From the NCBI RefSeq assembly GCF_039537985.1, contig NZ_BAABBN010000015.1, forward strand, positions 62,001 through 126,000: a stretch of DNA of 64,000 nt, in the 5' to 3' direction. The notes beneath the pieces are model-generated. The model searched no databases and was not told the DNA's origin. It saw only the letters and a program-made list of their open reading frames with translations. This DNA comes from Litoribacillus peritrichatus. GTDB taxonomy: Bacteria > Pseudomonadota > Gammaproteobacteria > Pseudomonadales > Litoribrevibacteraceae. The position numbers and the translations under genes are program-made. Shown here one piece after another: positions 45,372 through 52,680 of this stretch; within the stretch, counting starts at the first letter, position 1; every line of letters begins with the position of its first letter.

Positions 45372-48300
45372 ATGTTGAAGAAATCTCTTCTCAGTCTAGC
45401 TATTGCTGCAGGCTTAGGTCTAGCAGGCTGTTCTGGTACAGACAGTACCGGTTCTACAGGTCCAAACGGTGGTGTAATTCCTGTTGGTGGTGACGGAAAT
45501 ACAAAGGTAATTTACAGCCCTGAGCAAGGCCTTTTACCGCTACAGAGCGATTTGTTATTTGCCGCAGCAGGCGATACGGACGGTACAGCAAATACTGCCG
45601 ATACAACGCCTCCGGTAACTACGGCGATTAATGATTTGGATGGTTGGTCAACGGTTTCTCAAATTGATATAACGTTTGATGACTCTATCGACCCATCTTC
45701 GTTGAACACAGACTCTTCATCTTCAACCCAGAATGTCTTTTTAATTAAGCTTGCTACTGATTCAGTCGTTCAGTCTCTAGATATTACTCAGATTGCAGGT
45801 AAAGCAGAACGTCAATCTTATATTCTTAAAGCTTATGCAGCCGCTGCTGCTTATATTGCAAATGGGGGATCTTTTGCAGATCCAACTGATCCAACCGAAG
45901 CCAATGCACTTGCAGTAGCGTTAGGTACTGCAAATGCAACCACTTTCCCTCCGTTTGCTCTACCTGAAACATTAAGAGATTTGATGCTGGCAAACATAGC
46001 CGCACTTAATACTGATTTAAATACAGGAGCAGCTTGGGCGGGCTTTAAAGCGGCCTTTGATTCAATTACAACGTCTGGTGTATTAAACGGAACCACGATT
46101 TCAATTGATGCGGATACTAAAGAAGCTACTAATGTTGGCTTCGCGTATGCCCAGTACAACATTGATACAAACGGAGCTGCTGATGATGGCTCTGCTTTAT
46201 ATAGCAAGTTAGTGGATGAATTGAATCTTGATACAGCACACCCATTAGCCATTACAGGTTCTGCTGCAACTTTGTATGACGGTGATTACCGGGCTGAAGT
46301 TATCTCGCTAGATGGAGGTACAAACAATACACTTCGAATTACTCCGAATACACCTTTAGACCCTCAGACTAAGTATGTGGTAGCTCTTGTTGGTGGTGCT
46401 AACGGTGTTAAAGATGCTTCTGGCGCTTCAGTGAAGACAAGTGCTAGCTACAGCGGCTTAAGAAAAGATCCAGAAAATTTCCCGTATGATACCCCTCAAC
46501 TTCGTGGACTACAGACTTTAATTAATAATTTGGAAGACATCACCGCTGGTTTCGCTGATGTAACCAAAAACTTGACGGATGAACAACAAACACAGTTAGA
46601 GTCGGACATCGTTCTGTCTTATACATTTACTACTGGTGGAGTAGATACAGTACTTTTAGGAATGACTATCCCTAACGTAGTTTTGGATGGTGCAGTTCCT
46701 GGAGTTGTTGCAGGAATTTTTGCTGATAACTTCTTGACTACAAATATTGCTAGCTACTGTGAAGATAAAGGAATTGCTGCGTGTGACGAGATAGACGAGC
46801 TTGCAGATGTTAAAGAAATAGATGATGTTGATGCTTTGAGTGTTAATCAAAAAGCAGAGGTAGAAGGCATTCATTCTACTTTCGCGAATACGGTTAAAAT
46901 TTATCCAGAAAGAGCAGTTTCTCCAGCACAAATCTCATTGAATACATTTACTGCAAATTTAGACCTTAGTGGTTTAGATTCAGCGGAACTTCAGGCGCTT
47001 TTACCTAAGCCTGAGGCGAGTGATGAGATTGGCTTCTGGAATGAAATTGAAGCTACCTCTGGAATTACTTTCCCAGAAAATATGACCGCTGCTCCAGGTA
47101 AAGTTTATGAAGGCTGGATTAAACTACCATACTATGGGTATGCGCCGGACGGTACAGAGTCTTCTGATGATGGTGTTGCCGGTATTAAAGGCTCACAGTG
47201 GAAGGCCGATCAGACTTTAGGTGGTGCTTTAGAGGGCGCATTAACAGGCACTGATCCAACAGGTATTCTTCCTCCTGCTGATAGTGACGGTGCTTATAAT
47301 GTGACTGCGAACTATCCGTTTGCAGCTAAACAAGCTGATGTTACTGTTCCGCTGGTTGTTAGCTATCCAGGCATGGACTCATTGATTGATGACGGCCTTA
47401 ACCTTGAGACTGCTATTTTAGCTTCTTTCCATGATGCAAATGTTAATGGGGGGGCTGCTGCAGACTTGGCTGCTGCTGTAGCTAATTATCTTGGCTCGGG
47501 TATGACTAAAGCTAATTTGATTGCAGCTGATCCTACTGGGTTATTAGAAGCCGCAGTCGACGGCCCTTATCCAACAATTATTTACAATCACGGTATTACC
47601 AATGATAGAAGTAACAGTTTGCCATTAGGTAATCAGCTAGGTGCGGCTTGTTATCAACAAGCAACGAAAGGTACTTTTGATCTATCTGGCCTGCCTTGTT
47701 ATGTGACTGTCGCGATTGATCAACCATTGCATGGTGCATCGATTACATTTGACGCAAATGGAATTCCAACGGGTTCAGCTTCACAAGTTGTGGGCTTGAC
47801 TAATGTTGACTTTGCAAAAGCTGCTGGTGCTTTACCTGGGACAGTTCCAGCTGAATTACAAGAACGTCACTTTGGTTATACTGTCTTAAATGTTCAGGGG
47901 GACGCAGGTAAATCGCCAAACGGTTTTGTTTCTTCCGGTTCTCTGTTTATTAATCTACTGAACTTCCAGAACAGTCGTGACAACCTTCGTCAACAGATCT
48001 TGGATCTATCAAGACTGAATGCTTCGTTAAGCTCGATTGATACAGCGTTGCAGGCGTTTGATTCTGCCACTGAAGGTTTCTTAACTTATGCTTCTCCTCT
48101 AGCTGCATTGGGTGGAACTCCTAGGGTTACAACTCACTTTGTTGGTCACTCTTTAGGTGGCGTGAATGGTGTGCCATTTGTCGCTTCAAATAACAAAGGA
48201 TTTGGTGGGGCAGCGCTATCGGCTGGTACTGTAGCGGGTGCTGGCGGCAATTTTGCTCGCTATATGCCAAATATCAACCCTGTTTTGGGTGCTAACTTTG

Positions 48301-49043
48301 CGATGACGGGTGGTGGTATTCCTAAACTACTTGAAAACTCATCGAATGCTACGTTTGGCGCACCAGTTATTCTGACTGGTTTATCAAATGCGGGCATTGA
48401 GCGTGGTACTTCAAGTTATGAGAAGTTCATGAATGTTTTCCAGGCAACGCTGGATTCAACAGACCCAATAAACTATATGGATAACTTCAAACAAGGCGCT
48501 CTTTCAACGGCAACACCTGGTAGTTTGTTTTTTGAAATTGCAGGCGCATGGGATGTTAATGGTACGTACAACGTAAATCCTGATCAGACTATACCTAACG
48601 ATGCAGATAATAGACCATTGGCTCCTTTAGATCTTACTGCTCTAGGCTTTGGTGTTGCAGAAGCTGCGCCTTTGTCTGGTACTGAGCCGTTATTGCGTGA
48701 ATCAGGTTCGAATGCTGCGTTATCAGGGAATCTTCCTCAGGCTGCTTTAGGTGCTCATGGTAGTGAAGGTATTTATGAAACTACTGCAGGCTTCCAGGCT
48801 GCGGGTGCTGCTCTAGCGGCTGATGCAGGTGCAACCAGCCAATCGATCAGCGTTGCTTCCCGATTTAATGCGGGTACTCACGGAACAATTGTCAGTGTAG
48901 ATAATGCAAATGTGTTTGGTGAAATGGTTGGTCAAATTGCCACTTTCTTTGCTACATCAGGTCGAGCCGTTCTGGTCAGTGATTCAACGTTATTAAGCAA
49001 CTGTGATCCTTCAGCGGATGCTGCTAACCCTCAGTGCTTGTAA
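45372..49043 (+). CDS. Large surface lipoprotein lipase, VolA/Pla-1/cef family
   Basis: A 1223-residue lipoprotein lipase. The lipobox LGLAGC puts the lipidated Cys at residue 20 after MLKKSLLSLAIAAG; a Gly/Ser/Thr-rich linker follows. The N-terminal 650 residues hold Ig-like and linker parts (DTTPPVTTAINDLDGWSTVSQIDITFDDSIDPSSL; NNTLRITPNTPLDPQTKYVVALVGGANGVKDASG). The catalytic domain has the oxyanion region PTIIYNHGITNDRSNSLPLGNQLG, the lipase box VGHSLGGVNG, and a likely His in NAGTHGTIVSVD. Vibrio VolA is a surface lysophospholipase that frees fatty acids. The present protein is clearly longer than the Pla-1/VolA proteins I know. The ATG at 45372 begins the signal peptide. Base and codon use look more AT-rich than the neighbours. 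Confidence 0.88.
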   Translation: MLKKSLLSLAIAAGLGLAGCSGTDSTGSTGPNGGVIPVGGDGNTKVIYSPEQGLLPLQSDLLFAAAGDTDGTANTADTTPPVTTAINDLDGWSTVSQIDITFDDSIDPSSLNTDSSSSTQNVFLIKLATDSVVQSLDITQIAGKAERQSYILKAYAAAAAYIANGGSFADPTDPTEANALAVALGTANATTFPPFALPETLRDLMLANIAALNTDLNTGAAWAGFKAAFDSITTSGVLNGTTISIDADTKEATNVGFAYAQYNIDTNGAADDGSALYSKLVDELNLDTAHPLAITGSAATLYDGDYRAEVISLDGGTNNTLRITPNTPLDPQTKYVVALVGGANGVKDASGASVKTSASYSGLRKDPENFPYDTPQLRGLQTLINNLEDITAGFADVTKNLTDEQQTQLESDIVLSYTFTTGGVDTVLLGMTIPNVVLDGAVPGVVAGIFADNFLTTNIASYCEDKGIAACDEIDELADVKEIDDVDALSVNQKAEVEGIHSTFANTVKIYPERAVSPAQISLNTFTANLDLSGLDSAELQALLPKPEASDEIGFWNEIEATSGITFPENMTAAPGKVYEGWIKLPYYGYAPDGTESSDDGVAGIKGSQWKADQTLGGALEGALTGTDPTGILPPADSDGAYNVTANYPFAAKQADVTVPLVVSYPGMDSLIDDGLNLETAILASFHDANVNGGAAADLAAAVANYLGSGMTKANLIAADPTGLLEAAVDGPYPTIIYNHGITNDRSNSLPLGNQLGAACYQQATKGTFDLSGLPCYVTVAIDQPLHGASITFDANGIPTGSASQVVGLTNVDFAKAAGALPGTVPAELQERHFGYTVLNVQGDAGKSPNGFVSSGSLFINLLNFQNSRDNLRQQILDLSRLNASLSSIDTALQAFDSATEGFLTYASPLAALGGTPRVTTHFVGHSLGGVNGVPFVASNNKGFGGAALSAGTVAGAGGNFARYMPNINPVLGANFAMTGGGIPKLLENSSNATFGAPVILTGLSNAGIERGTSSYEKFMNVFQATLDSTDPINYMDNFKQGALSTATPGSLFFEIAGAWDVNGTYNVNPDQTIPNDADNRPLAPLDLTALGFGVAEAAPLSGTEPLLRESGSNAALSGNLPQAALGAHGSEGIYETTAGFQAAGAALAADAGATSQSISVASRFNAGTHGTIVSVDNANVFGEMVGQIATFFATSGRAVLVSDSTLLSNCDPSADAANPQCL

Positions 49044-49101
49044 TCGTTAAATAAAAATAAAATTAAGCGCACTCGAAACTTGGGTGCGCAAAAGAAATTC
49101 C

Positions 49102-49117
49102 GAATCTGGAGAGATTC
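49102..49117 (+). promoter_or_regulatory. Hairpin presenting the DUF1302 Shine-Dalgarno
   Basis: GAATCT and AGATTC form a perfect 6-base stem whose 4-base loop is exactly GGAG (49108-49111), the Shine-Dalgarno of the DUF1302 gene, with the ATG 2 bases after the stem. A further stem GCGCAC/GTGCGC (49067-49089) lies just upstream. Confidence 0.5.
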
Positions 49118-49118
49118 C

Positions 49119-51008
49119 ATGAAATTAAAAGATTTTAAAAAGCTTCCTTTGACACTGGCTATTTCAGCTTCAATGGTTGGCTCAGTACATGCCCTGCAGT
49201 TTGATGTGGGTGATGAGGGTTCACTTCAAATCGATAGCACCGTTTCTGTCAGTGCTGCTTGGCGTACTGAAGATCCTAATTTAGATCGAGTAGCTCGTTT
49301 TAACCAAGATTACAATGGTAATTTTGGTAAGGGCTCCACTTATAACTATGATGATGGCTCTTTAAATTTTAAAAAGGGCGAGACTTATACTAAAAAAGTT
49401 CAAATGACCAACGATATTGAATTCAGTTATGGTGACTTCGGTGCGTTTGGCCGTGTTAAGTCTTTCTATGATTTTGAACTTCAGGATGAAAAACGTGAGC
49501 ATAAAGAGTTAAGTGCCTCTTCACGTGATGATGCGGGTTCTGATATTGATCTTCTTGATGCCTTTGTATGGTGGAATACTTACGTAGGTGAAGATGAAAC
49601 ACCTGTGAGTATTCGTGCTGGTAAACAGGTAATCAGCTGGGGTGAATCTACTTTTATCCAAGGTGGTATCAACTCCACTAACCCGGTCGATGCAACAGCA
49701 GCTCGTACTCCGGGCGCTGAAGTGAAAGATATTTTGCTACCTGTTGAGATGCTTTATACATCGGTGGGTTTAACAGATGCGCTTTCTTTAGAAGCATATT
49801 GGCAAGTTAAATGGCGTAAAACAGAGGCTGACCCTTGTGGAACTTTCTTTGCGACCAATCCTGACTTCTCAACTAACGTAGATTGTGGTGGTGTTCTCTT
49901 GTCCACAGCAACTGATGCGAATGGAAATCCTTTAGATGATAGAGAGTATGAAGAGTATTTTCAGAATTTGGTTGACCTAGGCCTTACACCAGCGGTTCCT
50001 GTAGTGCAGCACAGGGCTGATGAAGAGCCTGATGGTGATGACCAGTTTGGTATAGCACTACGTTATTATGCTGAAGAACTGAATGATACCGAGTTTGGTT
50101 TCTACTACATGCAGTATGACAATAAACTGCCAGTAATCTCTGGAAAAGTCGCCGATCGAAATTTAGATGGTACATACAACGATTATGGCTTTTTTGAGAT
50201 GGAGTACACAGAGAATATTAAGCTAGCCGGTATCAGCTTTAATACCAGTACAGAATCTGGAATTTCTTTATCTGGTGAGATCAGCTACAAAATGGATGTT
50301 CCGATTCAGCATAACGCTTTTGAATTGGTTCATGGTGTAATTGGTCAACCATCCAGCTTGATTCTTCAGAAACGTAAAGAAGAGCAGGGTTTATCGGATG
50401 TAACTGAACTTTATGGCCAAGATGGCTTTAAAGGTTATGATTTATTCGATATATGGCAAGTTCAGATGACAGCAATCAAGTTCTTTGATCAGGTGCTGGG
50501 GGCAAGCCGTTTAACACTTGCGGGTGAGGTTGGTGCAACATACGTTGAAGACCTGCCTGATCAAGATAAAGCCCGTTATGGTCGCTCTGGAGCATACGGT
50601 ATTGGTGCGTTCGGGCCTGTACAGCCAGGTTATAATGATGATCCGACCCCAGGTACTTGTGGCGAAGGAGGTCTAAAAAATGACCAGACCGATTACTGTA
50701 CTCAAGACGGTTACACCACTGAGCTGTCATGGGGCTACCGTATCCGTGGTAAGTTGGAGTACAACAATGCTTTTGCCGGTGTGAACCTTGAGCCTTTCTT
50801 TGCTTGGTCTCATGACGTAGATGGCTATGGCCCAGAGCCAGGCAGCCAGTTCATTGAAGATCGTATGTCGTTGAATGTGGGTGTGAATGCTCTTTACCTG
50901 AACGCATACAAGATCTCTGCAGGTTATACCGCGTTCTTCAACAACGCTGACTACAATGATTTAGACGATCGTGACAATGTATACGCGAGCGCGAGCTACT
51001 CATTCTAA
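49119..51008 (+). CDS. DUF1302 outer-membrane beta-barrel protein
   Basis: A 629-residue exported protein with signal peptide MKLKDFKKLPLTLAISASMV..HA, cleaved before LQFDVGDEG. LQIDSTVSVSAAWRTEDPNLD opens the DUF1302 domain; strand-like, aromatic-ended segments run to the C-terminus, which finishes DNVYASASYSF, the typical outer-membrane barrel end with terminal Phe. RAGKQVISWGESTFIQGGINSTNPVDATAARTPGAEVKDILLPVEMLY is a strongly conserved family region. It is predicted to be an outer-membrane channel; its substrate is not established. It lies 75 bases after the lipase, on the same strand. Confidence 0.9.
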   Translation: MKLKDFKKLPLTLAISASMVGSVHALQFDVGDEGSLQIDSTVSVSAAWRTEDPNLDRVARFNQDYNGNFGKGSTYNYDDGSLNFKKGETYTKKVQMTNDIEFSYGDFGAFGRVKSFYDFELQDEKREHKELSASSRDDAGSDIDLLDAFVWWNTYVGEDETPVSIRAGKQVISWGESTFIQGGINSTNPVDATAARTPGAEVKDILLPVEMLYTSVGLTDALSLEAYWQVKWRKTEADPCGTFFATNPDFSTNVDCGGVLLSTATDANGNPLDDREYEEYFQNLVDLGLTPAVPVVQHRADEEPDGDDQFGIALRYYAEELNDTEFGFYYMQYDNKLPVISGKVADRNLDGTYNDYGFFEMEYTENIKLAGISFNTSTESGISLSGEISYKMDVPIQHNAFELVHGVIGQPSSLILQKRKEEQGLSDVTELYGQDGFKGYDLFDIWQVQMTAIKFFDQVLGASRLTLAGEVGATYVEDLPDQDKARYGRSGAYGIGAFGPVQPGYNDDPTPGTCGEGGLKNDQTDYCTQDGYTTELSWGYRIRGKLEYNNAFAGVNLEPFFAWSHDVDGYGPEPGSQFIEDRMSLNVGVNALYLNAYKISAGYTAFFNNADYNDLDDRDNVYASASYSF

Positions 51009-51036
51009 ATCTGTACAAATAATAAGTTAGTGAGGA

Positions 51037-51093
51037 CATGGTCGGTTTTGGTAATTGAGTACTCAGGAATTGAGAGATACCAAACCGGCCATG
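51037..51093 (+). other. Intercistronic hairpin DUF1302 / DUF1329
   Basis: CATGGTCGGTTTTGGTA (51037-51053) pairs with TACCAAACCGGCCATG (51078-51093), with one bulged T and one G-U pair. Within the loop is a perfect palindrome TGAGTACTCA (51056-51065). No T-run follows. It looks like an RNA-stability or attenuation element. Confidence 0.55.
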
Positions 51094-51119
51094 GGTGGAA
51101 ACATATTTAAGGGTTTGAT

Positions 51120-52493
51120 ATGAAACTGAAAAACACTTTGGTGTTGAGTGGTGCTCTGGCGTTAACAGTGGCGACAACGAGTGCATGGGCAAAGGTTTCT
51201 GAAGCAGAAGCAGCACGTTTGGGCGCGGATCTTACGCCAATTGGTGCTGAGAAAGCAGGCAATGGCGGTGATATTCCGGCTTGGGATGGTGGTATTACTA
51301 AGCCGCCAGCAGGTTTTGATGGTGCAGATTACATTTCGCCGTATCCGGCGGATGTAAAGAAGTTCACTATTGATGCAAGCAATATGGCGCAGTACGGTGA
51401 TAAGTTATCAACTGGCCAGAAGGCTATGTTGACTAAGTACTCAACGTATAACATCCCGGTTTATCCTACGCATCGCTCGGCGGCTTATCCTGATGAGCTG
51501 TACAGTGTGATCAAGGAAAACGCGACGAAAACAGAATTGATTGACGGCGGTAACGGTCTGATTAATTACATTAAGGCTGTGCCTTTTCCTGTGATTGATC
51601 AGAAAGACCCGGACGCTGGTTTGAAGGTTATCTGGAACCACATCGTGCGTTATCGTGGCGGTTCGGTTAAGCGTGTTATCAACCAGGCAACGCCTCAGGT
51701 GAATGGTAACTATACTTTGGTTAAGTTCCAGGACGAATTTACTTTCCGTTCTAACCTGAAAGGGGTGGATCTGAGCCAGCCTTCGAACATCTTGTTCTAC
51801 TTTAAGCAGCAAGTATTGGCGCCGGCACGTTTGGCGGGTAACGTACTTTTAGTGCATGAAACGATTGACCAGGTGAAAGAGCCTCGTTTGGCGTGGTTGT
51901 ATAACGCGGGTCAACGTCGTGTTCGTCGTGCACCTCAGGTGTCTTACGATGGTCCGGGTACAGCGGCTGATGGTTTGCGTACTTCAGATAACTTCGATAT
52001 GTATAACGGCTCTCCTGACCGTTATAACTGGAAGTTGTTGGGTAAGAAAGAAATGTACATCCCGTACAATTCTTATGCTTTGAACTCCAAGAAGCTTAAG
52101 TACGATGACATTGTGAAAGCAGGTCACTTGAACCCTGAGCATACGCGTTATGAATTGCACCGTGTATGGGAAGTGGAAGCGACTATTAAAGAAGGTCAGC
52201 GCCATATTTATGGTAAGCGTACTTTCTACATCGATGAAGACAGCTGGTCAGCATCTGTGATTGATCACTACGATGGCCGTGGTGAGCTATGGCGTGTGGC
52301 GGAAGCGCATTCTATGCAGTTCTATGATTCAGTGATTCCTTGGTATTCAGTGGAAGCTTTGTACGACTTGCTTGCAGGCCGTTACTTAGTACTGGGCTTG
52401 GATAACGAAGAAGGCAAGTCTTACGAGTTCGGTTTCGAGCGTTCAGAGAAAGACTATACGCCTGCAGCATTGCGTCGTTCAGGTCGTCGATAA
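51120..52493 (+). CDS. DUF1329 LolA-like periplasmic protein
   Basis: A 457-residue exported protein with signal peptide MKLKNTLVLSGALALTVATT..AWA. It opens KVSEAEAARLGADLTPIGAEKAGNGGDIPAWDGGITKPPAG, the hallmark of DUF1329. Other family stretches are NLKGVDLSQPSNILFYFKQQVLAPARLAGNVLLVHETIDQVKEPRLAWLYNAGQRRVRRAPQV and SPDRYNWKLLGKKEMYIPYNSY. DUF1329 has been grouped with the LolA/LolB-like fold, that is, hydrophobic-ligand carriers. It follows DUF1302, its usual neighbour. Codon use looks uniform and biased, as for a highly expressed gene. A ribosome site AAGGG precedes the ATG. Confidence 0.93.
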   Translation: MKLKNTLVLSGALALTVATTSAWAKVSEAEAARLGADLTPIGAEKAGNGGDIPAWDGGITKPPAGFDGADYISPYPADVKKFTIDASNMAQYGDKLSTGQKAMLTKYSTYNIPVYPTHRSAAYPDELYSVIKENATKTELIDGGNGLINYIKAVPFPVIDQKDPDAGLKVIWNHIVRYRGGSVKRVINQATPQVNGNYTLVKFQDEFTFRSNLKGVDLSQPSNILFYFKQQVLAPARLAGNVLLVHETIDQVKEPRLAWLYNAGQRRVRRAPQVSYDGPGTAADGLRTSDNFDMYNGSPDRYNWKLLGKKEMYIPYNSYALNSKKLKYDDIVKAGHLNPEHTRYELHRVWEVEATIKEGQRHIYGKRTFYIDEDSWSASVIDHYDGRGELWRVAEAHSMQFYDSVIPWYSVEALYDLLAGRYLVLGLDNEEGKSYEFGFERSEKDYTPAALRRSGRR

Positions 52494-52517
52494 CATCGGT
52501 TCTAAGATGATCGACTG

Positions 52518-52543
52518 AAAACGCCCCTCGCGGGCGTTTTTTT
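52518..52543 (+). terminator. Rho-independent terminator after the DUF1329 gene
   Basis: AAAACGCCC and GGGCGTTTT flank CTCGC, followed by a T-run. It ends the lipase-DUF1302-DUF1329 run. Confidence 0.92.
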
Positions 52544-52585
52544 ATGCCCGTAAGAAAAGATTTAACATTTAAATGGATGATAGCT

Positions 52586-52615
52586 TTGAATAATGCCATC
52601 ACTCTTTAGTATGAT
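52586..52615 (+). promoter_or_regulatory. Candidate promoter of the LuxR-type regulator gene
   Basis: TTGAAT (52586-52591) and TATGAT (52610-52615) are 18 bases apart. The start of transcription would be near 52622, just before the palindrome at 52624-52643. Confidence 0.45.
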
Positions 52616-52623
52616 GCCTTCAC

Positions 52624-52643
52624 GATTAGAATAATCATTCTAA
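52624..52643. promoter_or_regulatory. Palindromic operator before the LuxR regulator gene, Fur-box-like
   Basis: TTAGAATAATCATTCTAA (52626-52643) is a perfect inverted repeat of 7-base arms around AATC. The 19 bases 52624-52642 agree with the Fur consensus GATAATGATAATCATTATC at 14 positions by my count. It overlaps the expected transcription start. Fur binding is inference; an autoregulator or TetR site is equally possible. Confidence 0.45.
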
Positions 52644-52680
52644 AATGAATGGTTGTAGTTAGCTATGGAACGAGGCATTC

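Noticed and set aside
45851..46252. Reverse-strand frame inside the lipase gene
   Set aside because: The lipase frame is continuous with signal peptide and catalytic motifs; the antisense product is Ala/Ser-rich and has no ribosome site.
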